A DNA stretch of 64,000 bases, from contig CM119271.1 of NCBI GenBank assembly GCA_051294375.1, positions 2,511,238-2,575,237 of the forward strand, read 5' to 3'. The notes beneath the pieces are model-generated. The model was not told the DNA's origin and searched no databases. It worked only from the letters and a program-made list of their open reading frames with translations. Each line of letters starts with the position of its first letter. The stretch's first letter is position 1. This DNA comes from Paraspadella gotoi (taxonomy: Eukaryota > Chaetognatha). The translations under genes and the position numbers were made by a program. Positions 38,675 to 50,115 of this stretch are shown here, piece by piece.

Positions 38675-39120
38675 GGCACTATTTCCAAAAAGCTTCGATT
38701 CTGTTTAGAATCTCTTACCTTAATTTATTTTAAAAAAATATATTAACGTAATTTTAATTCAATGTTTAGAATATTATAACCCAAATACAATTGTGTTAAA
38801 CTTTTTTCATTGTGTATGTATTAGATTAATACGCTGATGAAGCCGAAACATGTCCGTTTTTTTTTTTAAATCTGTTGAAATTCGTTTAAAACTTTTTACT
38901 AACTCAAATACCTACTTTAACCTTACTTTTAAACTTTTTTTTTAAACCAAAACTTATCTTTTTAACCATATTAAACCCTTACCCCGAACCTTCTTGACCC
39001 AATTCCGTAACAAAATTATCTACTAAATCTAACAAACTTAATTCCTTAACTTACTTTTATCCAATTTATTAATATTTATTATAAATTAATTAAAATCGGA
39101 CGCTTTTAGAAAATAGGATG
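38675..39120 (+). repeat. Family T element in the A-B intron, copy 1
   Basis: The left end CGGCACTATTTCCAAAAAGC and the right end CGCTTTTAGAAAATAGGATG are imperfect inverted repeats. The interior has CTTACC/TAACCTTA words and the hammerhead-like core at 38,834. Confidence 0.55.
38826..38862 (+). ncRNA. Hammerhead-like core, copy 1
   Basis: ACG, CTGATGA, AGCC, GAAAC, AT, GTC, CGT. Both conserved core boxes are intact. Stem III is the minimal AC/GT pair with an AT loop, and stem I can pair AACG with CGTT. Stem II is reduced to AGCC, so self-cleavage is uncertain. Compare the 17.3-kb motif, which keeps stem II but has a core change. Confidence 0.45.
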
Positions 39121-39573
39121 AAATGTCTTGAGACTTGAATGCGAAATGTGTTTGGCGGCAAGAATTTTTTTTTTTGGCCTCGGATGGAACGGCATTCCTT
39201 GCATTCCTGCATTCCTCTAGCATCTGATATTTATGCGATAGTTTCTTTATTGCGAGTGTGATCTTGCAGTTGTAGCAATTAGAAATTGGCAAATGAATAC
39301 TTTTTCGTCATTCTGGCCATTAAGACCGTTTAAGCCATATTTGCCATATAACTAATGAGTTCATTAATTGTATTCTCTATCGTAATCACAATATTTCCCC
39401 CCCATTTAGTAAAGCTCATAAAGCTGTGAACCAAAAATCTACTTAAGTATTGCCAAAGAGAATTCTCTGAAAAACTATAGAATGTTTAATCATTTTCATA
39501 ATTATTGAAATTATTTATTATTTTATATTATTATTATTATTATATTATTATATTATTATTATTATCTCCTCAG

Positions 39574-39663
39574 CTCTTCGAAACGCGAGCCTATCGCCAC
39601 ATCGGTGAGGAACATCATTCTGTGCACTTCAGTGCCTTCCCCACAGGGCTTCCACTTCCAGAG
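39574..39663 (+). CDS. unc5: UNC5 exon B, first half of Ig2, copy 1 (frameshifted)
   Basis: 90 bp between CTCCTCAG and GTGAGG, against 93 bp in the intact copy 3. It begins LFETRAYRH where copy 3 reads RFEREPIATS, and ends GLPLPE. Net loss of three bases plus frame changes make the middle garbled. It encodes the linker and first strands of Ig2. Confidence 0.85.
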
Positions 39664-39709
39664 GTGAGGTCGATGGAGGAAGGGTGAGGTAAGACGGACA
39701 TCAGATAAC

Positions 39710-39845
39710 TTGTTTTATCGATCCCTGTTTTTTTTTTAATAACAAATTTTTTTTTTTTTTTTTTAAATGCAGGCAATATCACGTGTACACAGCTTGCTGT
39801 GTCCATATACCTCTATATGTCCGGCAATAACAAAAACGTATTAAC
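39710..39845. mobile_element. 136-bp insertion unique to copy 1
   Basis: Copies 2 and 3 go straight from CAGATAAC to ATAA(A)TTCAAAG. Copy 1 has 136 extra bp with TAAC at both borders (a possible 4-bp target duplication). It holds T runs and two adjacent short hairpins: ACACAGC-TT-GCTGTGT and CATATA-CCTC-TATATG. No ORF. It could be a small non-autonomous element. Confidence 0.5.
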
Positions 39846-40994
39846 ATAATTGAAAGACAGTAATGCTATAACAGTAACAGTAACGCAGTAATATAACGCA
39901 GTAATAGTACGCTACATAACAGCATTAAAAGACTAGAACACAGTAAAAAATACAACCTAGATGATCACGAAAAATATAACAAAACCACAACATCAAACAC
40001 GTAACACTACTAAAATGTTCGTAAACAAAATATAAAATCAAAATCTGAAACAAAAATGACGTTTAGAAACAAACGCCAATTATTCATAATTGTTTTTTTT
40101 TTTAATACCAAAACAGCATTAACTCAATCATAAAATATAATCTGAAAAAAATTTCACGCTCGTCCACATCGCGTTAATACGATAAACATCATCTCACTCA
40201 GTTCGGCAATAAGTGCTTCTAGATCTCTTTGAAAGATAGGATAGATAGTTGGCTTTAAATAGTACATGCAGTCGAGTTTAAACTTATCAAAATATGATTA
40301 TTTTGGCCATCCGTTAATGTTACTATAATTTCCGTGCCAACACTTTTAAACGCTCGTTACGATCACGACAATATGCAAATGAGATTAAAGCTTTATTTTT
40401 TTCCTCTCTCTCTCTCCCCCCACTCCAACCGGACCCCCCCTTCTCCGGACTCGAAATAATTCATTCGCCATCTCGAGCCTCAGCCCTACAATTAGTCACG
40501 TGACCCCCAGCTCCGCCTCACATTTTCTCTACACGAAGTTCGTAATCCCCGAGTTTCCGTTAAAACCGATGACTCAGCGTTTATTTTTTTTTGATGATTT
40601 GATTCCTCGGCCCTTCGTTCTCGTCATTTGCACGAAGGATTCCGGCGGACGAATTCGTAACCGAGTTGCATAAAATGTAACTTAGTTATCTACGGCTTTT
40701 GCCTTTGAGAATTTTTTTTTATTATTGTTAGGGAGTGAGAAAAACGAAAAAAATAGTTTATATCCCAGGCGTTTGTTTATATTAAGGAAGCGACCTTAGA
40801 CGGAATATATCATTATTATCGTACGATTTGATGGGATACATTGTTTTGATTGTATTATTGTCGTAACGAATCAACTCCTTTTTCGCTACGAAAACATGAG
40901 AAAGGACGACGACGACGACAACAACAACATAACTACAAAAATTCGACGTCAAACAACAACGACGACAGCTACATGAAGACAACAACAATCATTC

Positions 40995-41544
40995 TGTGGG
41001 AGATGTATTAAAAAACATTGTTGAGCACTTAGCTCTAACCTAATTTGTACCTTGTAGATTCACTGGCGAAGCCATTCACTCTCAAAAATAAGAATCAATC
41101 CAAATCACAAGATTTAATAAAATAATCAGAGCAGAGCAACAAGAGTGAGCTATTGAGAAATAAAGAGAGCAGAGAGAGAGCTACAGATAGAGCTCAAAGC
41201 TGTACAAAAATAATAATTTCAATGATTAGAATTCATTTCAAAGAGTTACAAATATTCATCATGTTACCTAATGTTTCCTGGCAATCTCCTAAAAAGTTTA
41301 ACATCTACTTGCCCTTTATACTTCTTTAAATTTAAATAGACCAATTAAAAACGACTTTCGACTTTTGAGAATACTAACCAATAATTGATCAGAAAGGTCT
41401 CGTCCAATCAGATTTAAGAACTAAATATCAACCAATGAAATCATAGAATAGAGGACGAGTTGAGAATTAAGCTAGTAACGTTATTGGTATTCCATATAAA
41501 CTGAATATTAATTTCGAAATCAATAAATATTATAAACTATTTAA
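40995..41544. mobile_element. Solo-LTR-like element, copy 1
   Basis: Begins TGTGGGAGATG, is about 550 bp, and is flanked by CATTC on both sides. The terminal CA seen in copy 3 is lost here. No internal coding region or second LTR is present. See 49,302 for the intact ends and 47,096 for the empty site. Confidence 0.75.
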
Positions 41545-41793
41545 CATTCTATTCGCGGAAATTACAACAACGAAAACAACAATTTAAAAACAATGACATG
41601 AAACAAGAAACGACAACGACAAAACCTACTACGGGACGACCAAAACATTAAATTTAAAATACGTACATAACACCGGAATTTTAAAACTACCAACCACTAC
41701 GCACAAAAAAAAAACCCGCCACTTGGTAACCTCTCTCCGCCAACCTGACCTCACCACAACTCCCCACTCCCTTTATCTTTCCACAACCATCAG

Positions 41794-41901
41794 GTCTTCT
41801 TGGTTGAAGAACGAGAAACTCCTCGACGTGAAGAATCTCGTCGGTCACATCATCACAACGAGGGAATCTGATCATCAGTCAGGCACAGTTGTCCGACACG
41901 G
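41794..41901 (+). CDS. unc5: UNC5 exon C, second half of Ig2, copy 1 (frameshifted)
   Basis: Between ACCATCAG and GTGAGC. It encodes V(F/S)WLKNEKLLDVKNLVG then a HIIT region and SQAQLSDTG. The Trp of Ig2 and the LSDTG motif just before the closing Cys are conserved UNC5 features. At 108 bp it is one base short of copy 2, with compensating errors (TCTTCTTGG start, dropped A in the HIITN segment, TGATCATC for TAATCATC). Confidence 0.88.
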
Positions 41902-42221
41902 GTGAGCCAAGTCACTGTGGGAGAGTGAGTGGGGAAGAAAGGAAGAGTCGGAATGTTTTTTTCGCGCCGAAGAGAGAAAGAAAAAGAGTGGATGTAATTT
42001 AAACGGGTTCTTATGGAGAGGGAAGAGTAAAGAGTTGATAGAGAGAGAGAGAGATGAAAGAGAGCGAGAAGAGAGAGAGAGAGAAGAGAGAGAGAGAGGC
42101 AGCGAAAAAACAAAGGCTATATATATATCCAATTCGAGCGAGTTGAAGAGAGAGAGAGAATCTGTGGAAATTACGGTAAATGATAGCAATGAGTTGAGAG
42201 AGAGAGAGAGGAGAGAGAGAG

Positions 42222-42291
<70 letters not shown>

Positions 42292-42786
42292 GGATCTCAC
42301 GCGGGCGAACGCCATAATTAATCAGCGCGTTGATTCTCCTCACGGGTCGCTTTAATTCCCCACCTGGACGATGTTCAATTGTTTTATACTGTTTTGTTCT
42401 TTTTTTTGTTTTTTTAATTGTTTCGTGGTGTGATTTAACAATCGAGAAATTCGTGATGTAATAAACTGGGAAAAACAAAGAACTCACCGACTAATTCGAG
42501 AGTCAAGAATAATAATGAAATGATTAACTCAAAACGTTCGAAAATAGATCATGAAAATAAAAACGAAAATAAAATTTATAAACCAATCAACAATGTCGCA
42601 TAAGGCATTTGAACAACAACCTGTAAAATAGCGAGAATTACCAAAACATTACTTATGTTGCTAATATCTCTCTGTTATAACTAAACTGATTTATTTTTAA
42701 CCTTACAATCCAACTTCCTTATTAACTCACCTCACTTCCTACCAATCTCTCAACCTATCCCCCCACACAAACCACTCCCTCCCAAA

Positions 42787-42989
42787 GCAACTAAACTTGC
42801 GGCGCCCAAAAACATCGTGAGCGGCGTCATTCCGCGCCGGCGTCGCTCAAAGTCTTCGTCAAACGGCGGATGTCCGTTGGTCGAAATGGTCAAAGTGTTC
42901 CAGTCAATGCGGACCCGGTCTCAGAGCGGACGAGGTCTGCACGCAGCCGGCGCCGATCAACGCGGAAGCTTCCCGGACCGGCTCTGCAG
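42787..42989 (+). CDS. unc5: UNC5 exon D, end of Ig2 plus TSP1-1, copy 1 (frameshifted)
   Basis: Matches the copy-3 exon at 51,088 but has about nine fewer bases, with several single-base losses, for example in the segments for NIVTRRH and VNGGWSVWSKW. The donor is CTGCAG/GTGTGT. One useful difference: it keeps CAGCCGGCGCCGATC, which gives the correct QPAPI reading where copy 3 lacks a G. Confidence 0.85.
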
Positions 42990-43650
42990 GTGTGTGTGTG
43001 TAAGAGGAGGGGGGGGAGAGGATGGAGTAGGCGGTTGGGGTAGAGAAGGGAAATTAAATGATAACAGGGTGTATAAGAATGTTAAATTAAATAATATACT
43101 AAGGTAAGTCACTTCTAATTAACTAAGATTGATTTTCAATGATTGTGTAAAGTTACTGAGTGATTGGAAAGAGAAAGAATAAAAGAATGAAGAAAGAAAT
43201 AAAGAAACAAAGAAGAAAAAAAGCAAAAGGAAAGAAAAGTACAAAAAAAAGAAAAGAAAAAGACAGGTTGACAAAAAAGCAAATATTAGAAACCGATTTA
43301 AGTTAAATAGAAAGAAAAGAATCCAAAATTATCGTAGAAAAGTAAGTGAGCGTCGGAGTAAGAAAAAAAAGCATCAAAGTTATAAAAAAAAAATCAACAC
43401 AAGAAAGCATCAAGAAAGCAAGAAAGCAACTCTCCCTCCCCACGTCGCCCCCCGTTCTCCTCGAGGGTTCCAATATCCCGCAGTACGGACCGTGACGCAA
43501 AACAAACTTGGACGTAGAGGCGCGAGTTTCCCTCCAGCCGATCTCTTTTTTTTTTAAGGTTTTTTCTTTCTTCATTTTTTTTCTCCTTTTATTTCCGTTA
43601 AAGGGGGAAGAGGGGAAATTGGACATTTGCGGGACCCTTTCCAGCTGTGT

Positions 43651-43698
<48 letters not shown>

Positions 43699-44528
43699 AG
43701 TGAAAAGATCCGAAGGGGAAAATTGGACGGAAAATGGAATTTCTTCTTTTTTTTTCTTTTCTTTTTTTTCGTGCATCGAGAATAAAGAGAAAAAGTTTCC
43801 GTCTCGGTTACGCCCTCTCTCTCTCTCATCTCCTCCTCTCTCTCTCTCTCTCTCTCTCTTCTTCTTTCTCTCTCCTCTTTCTCTCTCCTTCATTCAAATT
43901 CTCGTGACGGGAAAATTCCGGTCTATTTTTTTTTTGCAGAGAATCGAGGCGAGAATTTTTATTTGCACCGCGGGATGATTGATTGACTGATTGATTGATT
44001 GATGATTGACTAAATTATTTTAGATTATTGATTGGCTTGAAAGTGTTTGACTGAACTTATTTGCTGGATTAATTGACTGAGAGAATCTTTTGCCAAAGCA
44101 TCGCGTAAACAGATTGATCGAATTCTTCTGTCGAAATTGCGCGATTGTACTGGTTAAAAAAACCCAACTGCTTCGCCTTTTTTGACTGAACCAACTGAAC
44201 CAAGCAATGAGATAAACTGTTGGTTGAGGTAAACAGTTGCAATTTCCGCCAGATTTTCTTTCAATTGGCTGAACTCTTCTTTTTTTCCACTTAATTGGCA
44301 AAAGCCGGCGCGACTCTTTCCAGACGATAGGCAAAATTCCTTCTTTTTCCTTTTCATTAACTTAAAAAAAAACACACACACAAAAAAAAAACAGTTTCTT
44401 GTTTCCACGAGAGATTCGACGCCACACTGTCTTTTCGAAGGTGGGCGATTGTAAACAAACTGAGGAGATGCTCTCTCTCTCAAAATGTCAGTAAGTCACT
44501 ACATCGTCTCTCTCTCTCTCTCTCCTCT

Positions 44529-44594
<66 letters not shown>

Positions 44595-44704
44595 GTGGAG
44601 ACGTATTTTGGCATCGAAGGTTACACTTGCCGAATGCGTCGCTTATTCCAAGCCGGACAAACTCGGAGCGAAAGGCCAAAGTCCGAACCGCCTTTTTGAA
44701 AGAA
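44595..44704 (+). CDS. unc5: UNC5 exon A, second half of Ig1, copy 2
   Basis: 110 bp; the acceptor is in a ~90-bp (CT)n tract, the donor is GTAAGG. Allowing for two extra A bases (at CGAATGC and GCGAAAGG) it reads VETYFGIEGYTC, RCVAYSKPDKLGA, KAKVRTAFLKE, which joins in phase 0 to RFEREP of exon B. The Cys-x-Cys-Val-Ala motif and the linker are typical of UNC5 Ig1. As assembled, both A copies are out of frame at the same CGAATGC position. Confidence 0.88.
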
Positions 44705-44777
44705 GTAAGGCAAGAAGAGCAAGAGGTAAAAGGTGGGTGAGGTAGAGAAGGCAAAGAGGCAGAGGAAGAACAAATAA

Positions 44778-45250
44778 CGCACTATTTCCAAAGCTTCGAT
44801 TCTGTTTAGAATCTCTTACCTTAATTTATTTTAAAAAAATATATTAACGTAATTTTAATTCAATGTTTAGAATAATTATAACCCAAATACAATTGTGTTA
44901 AACTTTTTTCATTGTGTATGTATTAGATTAATAACGCTGATGAAGCCGAAACATGTCCGTTTTTTCTTTTAAAATCTAGTTGAAAACTATCTGTTGAAAT
45001 TCGTTTAAAACTTTTCACTAACTCAAATACCTAACTTTAACCTTACTTTTAAACTTTTTTTTAAACCAAAACTTATCTTTTTAACCATATCTAAACCCTT
45101 ACCCCGAACCTCAATTCTTGACCCAATTCCGTAACAAAATTCTCTAACTAAATCTACAAACTTAATTCCTTAACTTATCTTTTATCCTAATTATTAAATT
45201 ATTTAATTATAAATTTAATTTAAAATCGGACTCTTTTAGAAAATAAGGAT
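44778..45250 (+). repeat. Family T element in the A-B intron, copy 2
   Basis: Duplicate of 38,675-39,120 with the right end CTCTTTTAGAAAATAAGGAT. Just downstream (about 45,326-45,373) a GGCATTCCTT 10-mer is repeated four times, against about three degenerate units in copy 1. Confidence 0.55.
44929..44965 (+). ncRNA. Hammerhead-like core, copy 2
   Basis: Same as 38,826-38,862: AATAACG, CTGATGA, AGCC, GAAAC, AT, GTC, CGTT. Stem I can extend to about four base pairs (AACG/CGTT). Confidence 0.45.
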
Positions 45251-45733
45251 GAAATGTCTTGAGACGTTGAATGCGAAATGTTGATTTTGGCGGCAAGAAT
45301 TTTTTTTTTGGCCGTCGGATGGAAACGGCATTCCTTGGCATTCCTTGGCATTCCTTGGCATTCCTCTCGGCATTCTGATATATTATGCCGATCGTTTTTT
45401 ATTGCGACTGTGATCTTGCAGTTGTAGCAATTTAGAAATTGGCAAGATGTAAATTAATTTTTCGTCATTCTGGCCATTAAGACCGTTTAAGCCCATATTT
45501 GACCGCATATATACTAATGAGTTCATTAATTGTATTCTTATCGTAATTTTATATTCCTCCAGCGATATTGATCCCCCCCATTATAAAGTTAAGCTCGTAA
45601 GCCAAAAATCTACTTAATCGTATGTTATGATTTTCCAAAGAGAAATTCTCTGAAAAAAAACTATAGAATGTTTAATCATTTTCATTAATTATTTGAAATT
45701 AAACACTTTCGCCCATTAGGTCCCTCTCTTCAG

Positions 45734-45830
45734 CGCTTCGAAACGCGAGCTGATCGCCACATCGGGTGTGAGGAACATCATTCCGTGGCAGCTTCGTGCG
45801 CTTCCCCCACAAGGGCTTCCACTTCCAGAG
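45734..45830 (+). CDS. unc5: UNC5 exon B, first half of Ig2, copy 2 (frameshifted)
   Basis: 97 bp between CTCTTCAG and GTGAGG. It reads RFE then shifts frame owing to extra bases relative to the 93-bp copy 3; the 3' part again reads LPPQGLPLPE after a shift. Confidence 0.85.
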
Positions 45831-47095
45831 GTGAGGTCGATGGAGGAAGGGTGAGGTAACGACGGACATCAGATAACATAAATTCAAAGACAGTAATGCT
45901 ATAACAGTCATTAACGCAGTAATAGTAACTCGTAATAGTAACGCTACCAATAACAGCATAAAAGACTAGAACACAGTAAAAAATACGACCTAGACTGATC
46001 ACGAAAAATATAACAAAACCACTAACATCAAAACACATAACACTACTAAAATGTTCATAAAAAAATATAAAATCAAAAATCTAAAACAAATTCAAAACAA
46101 AAATGAACGTTTTAGAAACAAACGCAATTTATTAATAATTTTTTTTTTACACCAGAAAACAGCATTAACACAATCAAAAACATTATACAGAAAAAAAAAT
46201 AATTTTCACTCGTCCCACATCGCGTTTAAATACGATAAACATCATCTCACTCAGTTCGGCAATAAGCGCTTCTAGAACTCTTTGAAAGATAGGATAGCTA
46301 GTTGGCTTTAAATAGTACATGCAGTCGAGTTAAAATTATCAAAAATATGATTATTTGGACCAAACGTTAAATTGTTACTATAATTTCCGTGCCAACACTT
46401 TTAAACGCTCGGTTACGACACGACAATATGCAAATGAGATAAAGCTTATTTTTCTTCTTCTTTTCTCTCTCCCCCCCTCGACTCCAATCCGCCCCCCCCT
46501 TTCTCCCGGACTCGAAATAATTCATTCGCCATCCTCGAGCCCCTCAGCCCTACAATTTAGTCACGTGACCCCCCACGCTCCCCCTCTCTCTTCGCGCCTC
46601 CACATTTTCTCTTTACAACGAAGTTCGTAATCCCCGAGTTTCCGTTAAAACGATGATCTCGCGCGTTTTATTTTTTTTGATGATTGATTCCTCGGCCCTT
46701 CGTTCTCGTCATTTGCACGAAGGATTCCGGCGGACGATAATTTCGTAACCGAGTTGCATAAAATGTAACTTAGTTTATCTACGGCTTTTGCCTTTGGAGA
46801 TTTTTTTTTTATTATTGTTAGGGAGTGAGAGAAAACGAAAAAATAGTTTATATCCCAGGCGTTTGTTTATATTAAAGGGAAAGCGACCTTAGACGGAATT
46901 ATATCATTTATTATCGTACGATGATGGGATACATTGTTTTGATTGTATTTATTGTCGGAACGAATCAACTCCTTTTTCGCTAGGAAAACATTAGAAAGGA
47001 CGACGACGACGACAACAACAACATAACTACAAAAAATTCGACGTCGAACAACAACGACGACAGCTACATGGAAGACAACAACAATCATTCTATTC

Positions 47096-47100
47096 GCGGA
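47096..47100. other. Empty target site of the solo-LTR-like element
   Basis: CATTC occurs once here, between AACAACAAT and TATTCGCGGA. The same flanks in copies 1 and 3 enclose the ~560-bp element with CATTC on both sides. Confidence 0.85.
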
Positions 47101-47354
47101 AATTAACAATAACGAAAACAACAATTTATTTTTAAATGACATGAAAACAAGAAACGACAACGACAAACGACAAACGAGGACGACGACAAACATTAAATTT
47201 AAAATACGTACATAACAAGGAATTTTAAAACTACCAACCACTACGCACAAAAAAAAAACCGCCACTTGGTAACCTCTCTCCGCCAACCTGATCACATTTA
47301 ACCCACGACCTCTCCACAACTCCCCACTCCCTTTTATCTTTCCACAACCATCAG

Positions 47355-47463
47355 GTCTTTTGGTTGAAGAACGAGAAACTCCTCGACGTGAAGAATCTCG
47401 TCGGTCACATCATCACAAACGAAGGGAATCTAATCATCAGTCAGGCACAGTTGTCCGACACGG
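47355..47463 (+). CDS. unc5: UNC5 exon C, second half of Ig2, copy 2 (intact)
   Basis: 109 bp between ACCATCAG and GTGAGC, uninterrupted: VFWLKNEKLLDVKNLVG, HIITNEGNLIIS, QAQLSDT, then G in phase 1. It matches the canonical UNC5 Ig2 block (a xxWLKNxxxI start, an NLII strand and an xLSDTxNYTC ending completed by exon D). This is the best copy of exon C and gives the reference reading for the other two. Confidence 0.93.
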
Positions 47464-47537
47464 GTGAGCCAAGATCACTGTGGGAGAGTGGAGTGGGGAG
47501 AGAAAGGAAGAGTCCGATGGTTTTTTTCGCGCCGAAG

Positions 47538-47637
47538 NNNNNNNNNNNNNNNNNNNNNNNNNNNNNNNNNNNNNNNNNNNNNNNNNNNNNNNNNNNNNNN
47601 NNNNNNNNNNNNNNNNNNNNNNNNNNNNNNNNNNNNN
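47538..47637. other. Assembly gap (100 N), order break
   Basis: Left flank is downstream of exon C; right flank is upstream of exon B. The gap therefore does not join collinear sequence but steps back within the repeated unit. Confidence 1.
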
Positions 47638-47962
47638 ATCTTGCAGTTGTAGCAATTTAGAAATTGGCAAATGAATAATTTTTCGTGATTCTGGCCATTT
47701 AAGACCTTTAAGCCATATTTACCTGGCAAAATATAGCTAATGAGTTCATTAATTGTATTCTTATCGTAAAAATTTATATTCCTCCGACGGATATTGAAAT
47801 CCCCCCCCCATATAGTTTGGCTCGTAAAGCCAAAAAATCTACTTAAATCGCATGGATGAAAACTATTGCCAAAGAGAATTCTCTGAAAAAAACTATAGAA
47901 TGTTTAATCATTTTCATAATTATTTGAAATTAACACTTTCCCCCATTGGTCCCTCTCTTCAG

Positions 47963-48055
47963 CGCTTCGAACGCGAGCCTATCGCCACATCGGTGGAGGA
48001 ACATCATTCCGTGCAGCTTCAGTGCCTTCCCCCACAGGGGCTTCCACTTCCAGAG
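47963..48055 (+). CDS. unc5: UNC5 exon B, first half of Ig2, copy 3 (intact)
   Basis: 93 bp, 31 codons, phase 0 at both ends, between CTCTTCAG and GTGAGG. It reads RFEREPIATSVEEHHSVQ, LQCLPPQG, LPLPE. This contains the linker (FExEP), the first Ig2 cysteine in LQC and the Pro-x-Gly turn, as in the UNC5 family. It joins exon A (FLKE) and exon C (VFWLKNE) without a gap. Confidence 0.93.
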
Positions 48056-49301
48056 GTGAGGTCGATGGAGGAAGGGTGAGGTACGACGGACATCAGATAA
48101 CATAATTCAAAGACAGTAATGCTATAACAGTTGCATTAACGCAGTAATAGTAACTCAGTAATAGTAACGCTACCAATAACAGCATAAAAAGACTAGAACA
48201 CAGTAAAAAATACGACCTAGACTGATCACGAAAAATATAACAAAACCACTAACATCAAAACACATAACACTACTAAAATGTTCATAAAAAAAATATAAAA
48301 TCAAAAATCTAAAACAAATTCAAAACAAAAATGAACGTTTTAGAAACAAACGCCAATTTATTAATAATTTTTTTTTTACACCAGAAACAGCATTAACACA
48401 ATCAAAAACATATACAGAAAAAAAAAATTTTCACACTCGTCCCACATCGCGTTTAAATACGATAAACATCATCTCACTCAGTTCGGCAATAAGCGCTTCT
48501 AGAACTCTTTGAAAGATAGGATAGCTAGTTGGCTTTAAATAGTACATGCAGTCGAGTTAAAATTATCAAAATATGATTATTTTGGACCAACGTTAAATTG
48601 TTACTATAATTTCCGTGCCAACACTTTTAAACGCTCGGTTACGAACACGACAATATGCAAATGAGAATAAAGCTGTATTTTTTCCTTCTTTTCTCTCTCC
48701 CCCCCTCGACTCCAATCCGCCCCCCCCTTTCTCCCGGACTCGAAATAATATCATTCGCCATCCACGAGCCCCTCAGCCCTACAATTTAGTCACGTGACCC
48801 CCCCCTGCTCCCCCCCCTCTCTTCCGCCTCACATTTTCTCTTACAACGAAGTTCGTAATCCCCGAGTTTCCGTTAAAACCGATGACTCGCGTTTATTTTT
48901 TTTGATGATTGATTCCTCGGCCCTTCGTTCTCGTCATTTGGCCGGCGGACGATAAATTTCGTAACCGAGTTGCATAAAATGTAACTTAGTTTATCTACGG
49001 CTTTTGCCTTTGGAGATTTTTTTTTTATTATTGTTAGGGAGTGAGAGAAAACGAAAAAATAGTTTATATCCCAGGCGTTTGTTATATTAAAGGGAAAGCG
49101 ACCTTAGACGGAATTATATCATTTATTATCGTACGATGATGGGATACATTGTTTTGATTGTATTTATTGTCGGAACGAATCAACTCCTTTTTCGCTAGGA
49201 AAACATTAGAAAGGACGACGACGACGACAACAACAACATAACTACAAAAATTCACGTAACAACAACGACGACAGCTACATGGAAGACAACAACAATCATT
49301 C

Positions 49302-49863
49302 TGTGGGAGATTGTATTAAAAAACATTGTTTGAGCACTTAGCTCTAACCTAATTTGTACCTTGTAGATTTCACTGGCGAAGCCATTTCACTCTCAAAAAT
49401 AAGAATCAATCCAAATCACAAGATTTAATAAAATAATCAAGCAGAGCAACAAAGAGTGAGCTATTGAGAAATAAAGAGAGCCAGAGAGAGAGCTACAGAT
49501 AGAGCTCAAAGCTGTACAAAAATAATAATTTCAATGATTAGAATTCATTTCAAAGAGTTACAAATATTTCATCATGTTACCTAATGTTTCCTGGGCAATC
49601 TCCTAAAAGTTTAACATCTACTTGCCCTTTTATACTTCTTTAAATTTAAATAGACCAATTAAAAACGACTTTCGACTTTGAGAATACTACCAATAATTGG
49701 ATCAGAAAGGTCTCGTCCAATCAGATTTAAAACTAAATATCAACCAATGAAATCATAGAATAGAGGACGAGTTTGAGAATTTAAGCTAGTAACGTTATTG
49801 GGTTCCATATAAAACTGAATATTAATTTCGAAAATCAATTAAATATTTATAAACTATTTAACA
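49302..49863. mobile_element. Solo-LTR-like element with 5-bp target duplication, copy 3
   Basis: Starts TGTGGGAGATTG and ends TATTTAACA (TGT...ACA), with CATTC immediately on both sides. It is 562 bp and AT-rich, with a CCATATAAAA TATA-like box near the 3' part and AATAAA-type words. These are the structural marks of an LTR retroelement solo LTR; no coding remains. Orientation is not certain. Confidence 0.8.
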
Positions 49864-50115
49864 CATTCTATTCGCGGAAATTAACAACAACGAAAACAAC
49901 AATTTAAAAACAATGACATGAAAACAAGAAAACGACAACGACAAAACCTAACGAGGACGACCAAAACATTAAATTTAAAATACGTACATAACACGGAATT
50001 TTAAAACTACCAACCACTACGCACAAAAAAAAAAACCCGCCACTTGGTAACCTCTCTCCGCCAACCTGACCTCACCACAACTCCCCACTCCCTTTTATCT
50101 TTCCACAACCATCAG

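Larger units (their letters stand above)
37835..43890. repeat. UNC5 duplicated block, copy 1 (exons A-B-C-D)
   Basis: About 6.06 kb in direct repeat with copy 2 (from 43,893) and copy 3 (47,638-52,285). It starts at CTCGTGACGGAAAATTC and the GCAGAGAATCGAGGCGAGAA segment. It is distinguished by carrying the 136-bp insertion at 39,710 and the LTR-like element at 40,995. Dropped bases are frequent. Both borders lie in GA/CT microsatellites. Confidence 0.92.
43893..47537. repeat. UNC5 duplicated block, copy 2 (exons A-B-C, truncated by gap)
   Basis: Direct repeat of copy 1, ending at a 100-N gap 74 bp after exon C. It lacks the LTR-like element and the 136-bp insertion. It has its own 18-bp extra segment before exon C (ATCACATTTAACCCACGA, about 47,291) and a different ACGACAAACGAGG segment, so it looks like a distinct haplotype rather than just a noisy read. 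Confidence 0.9.
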
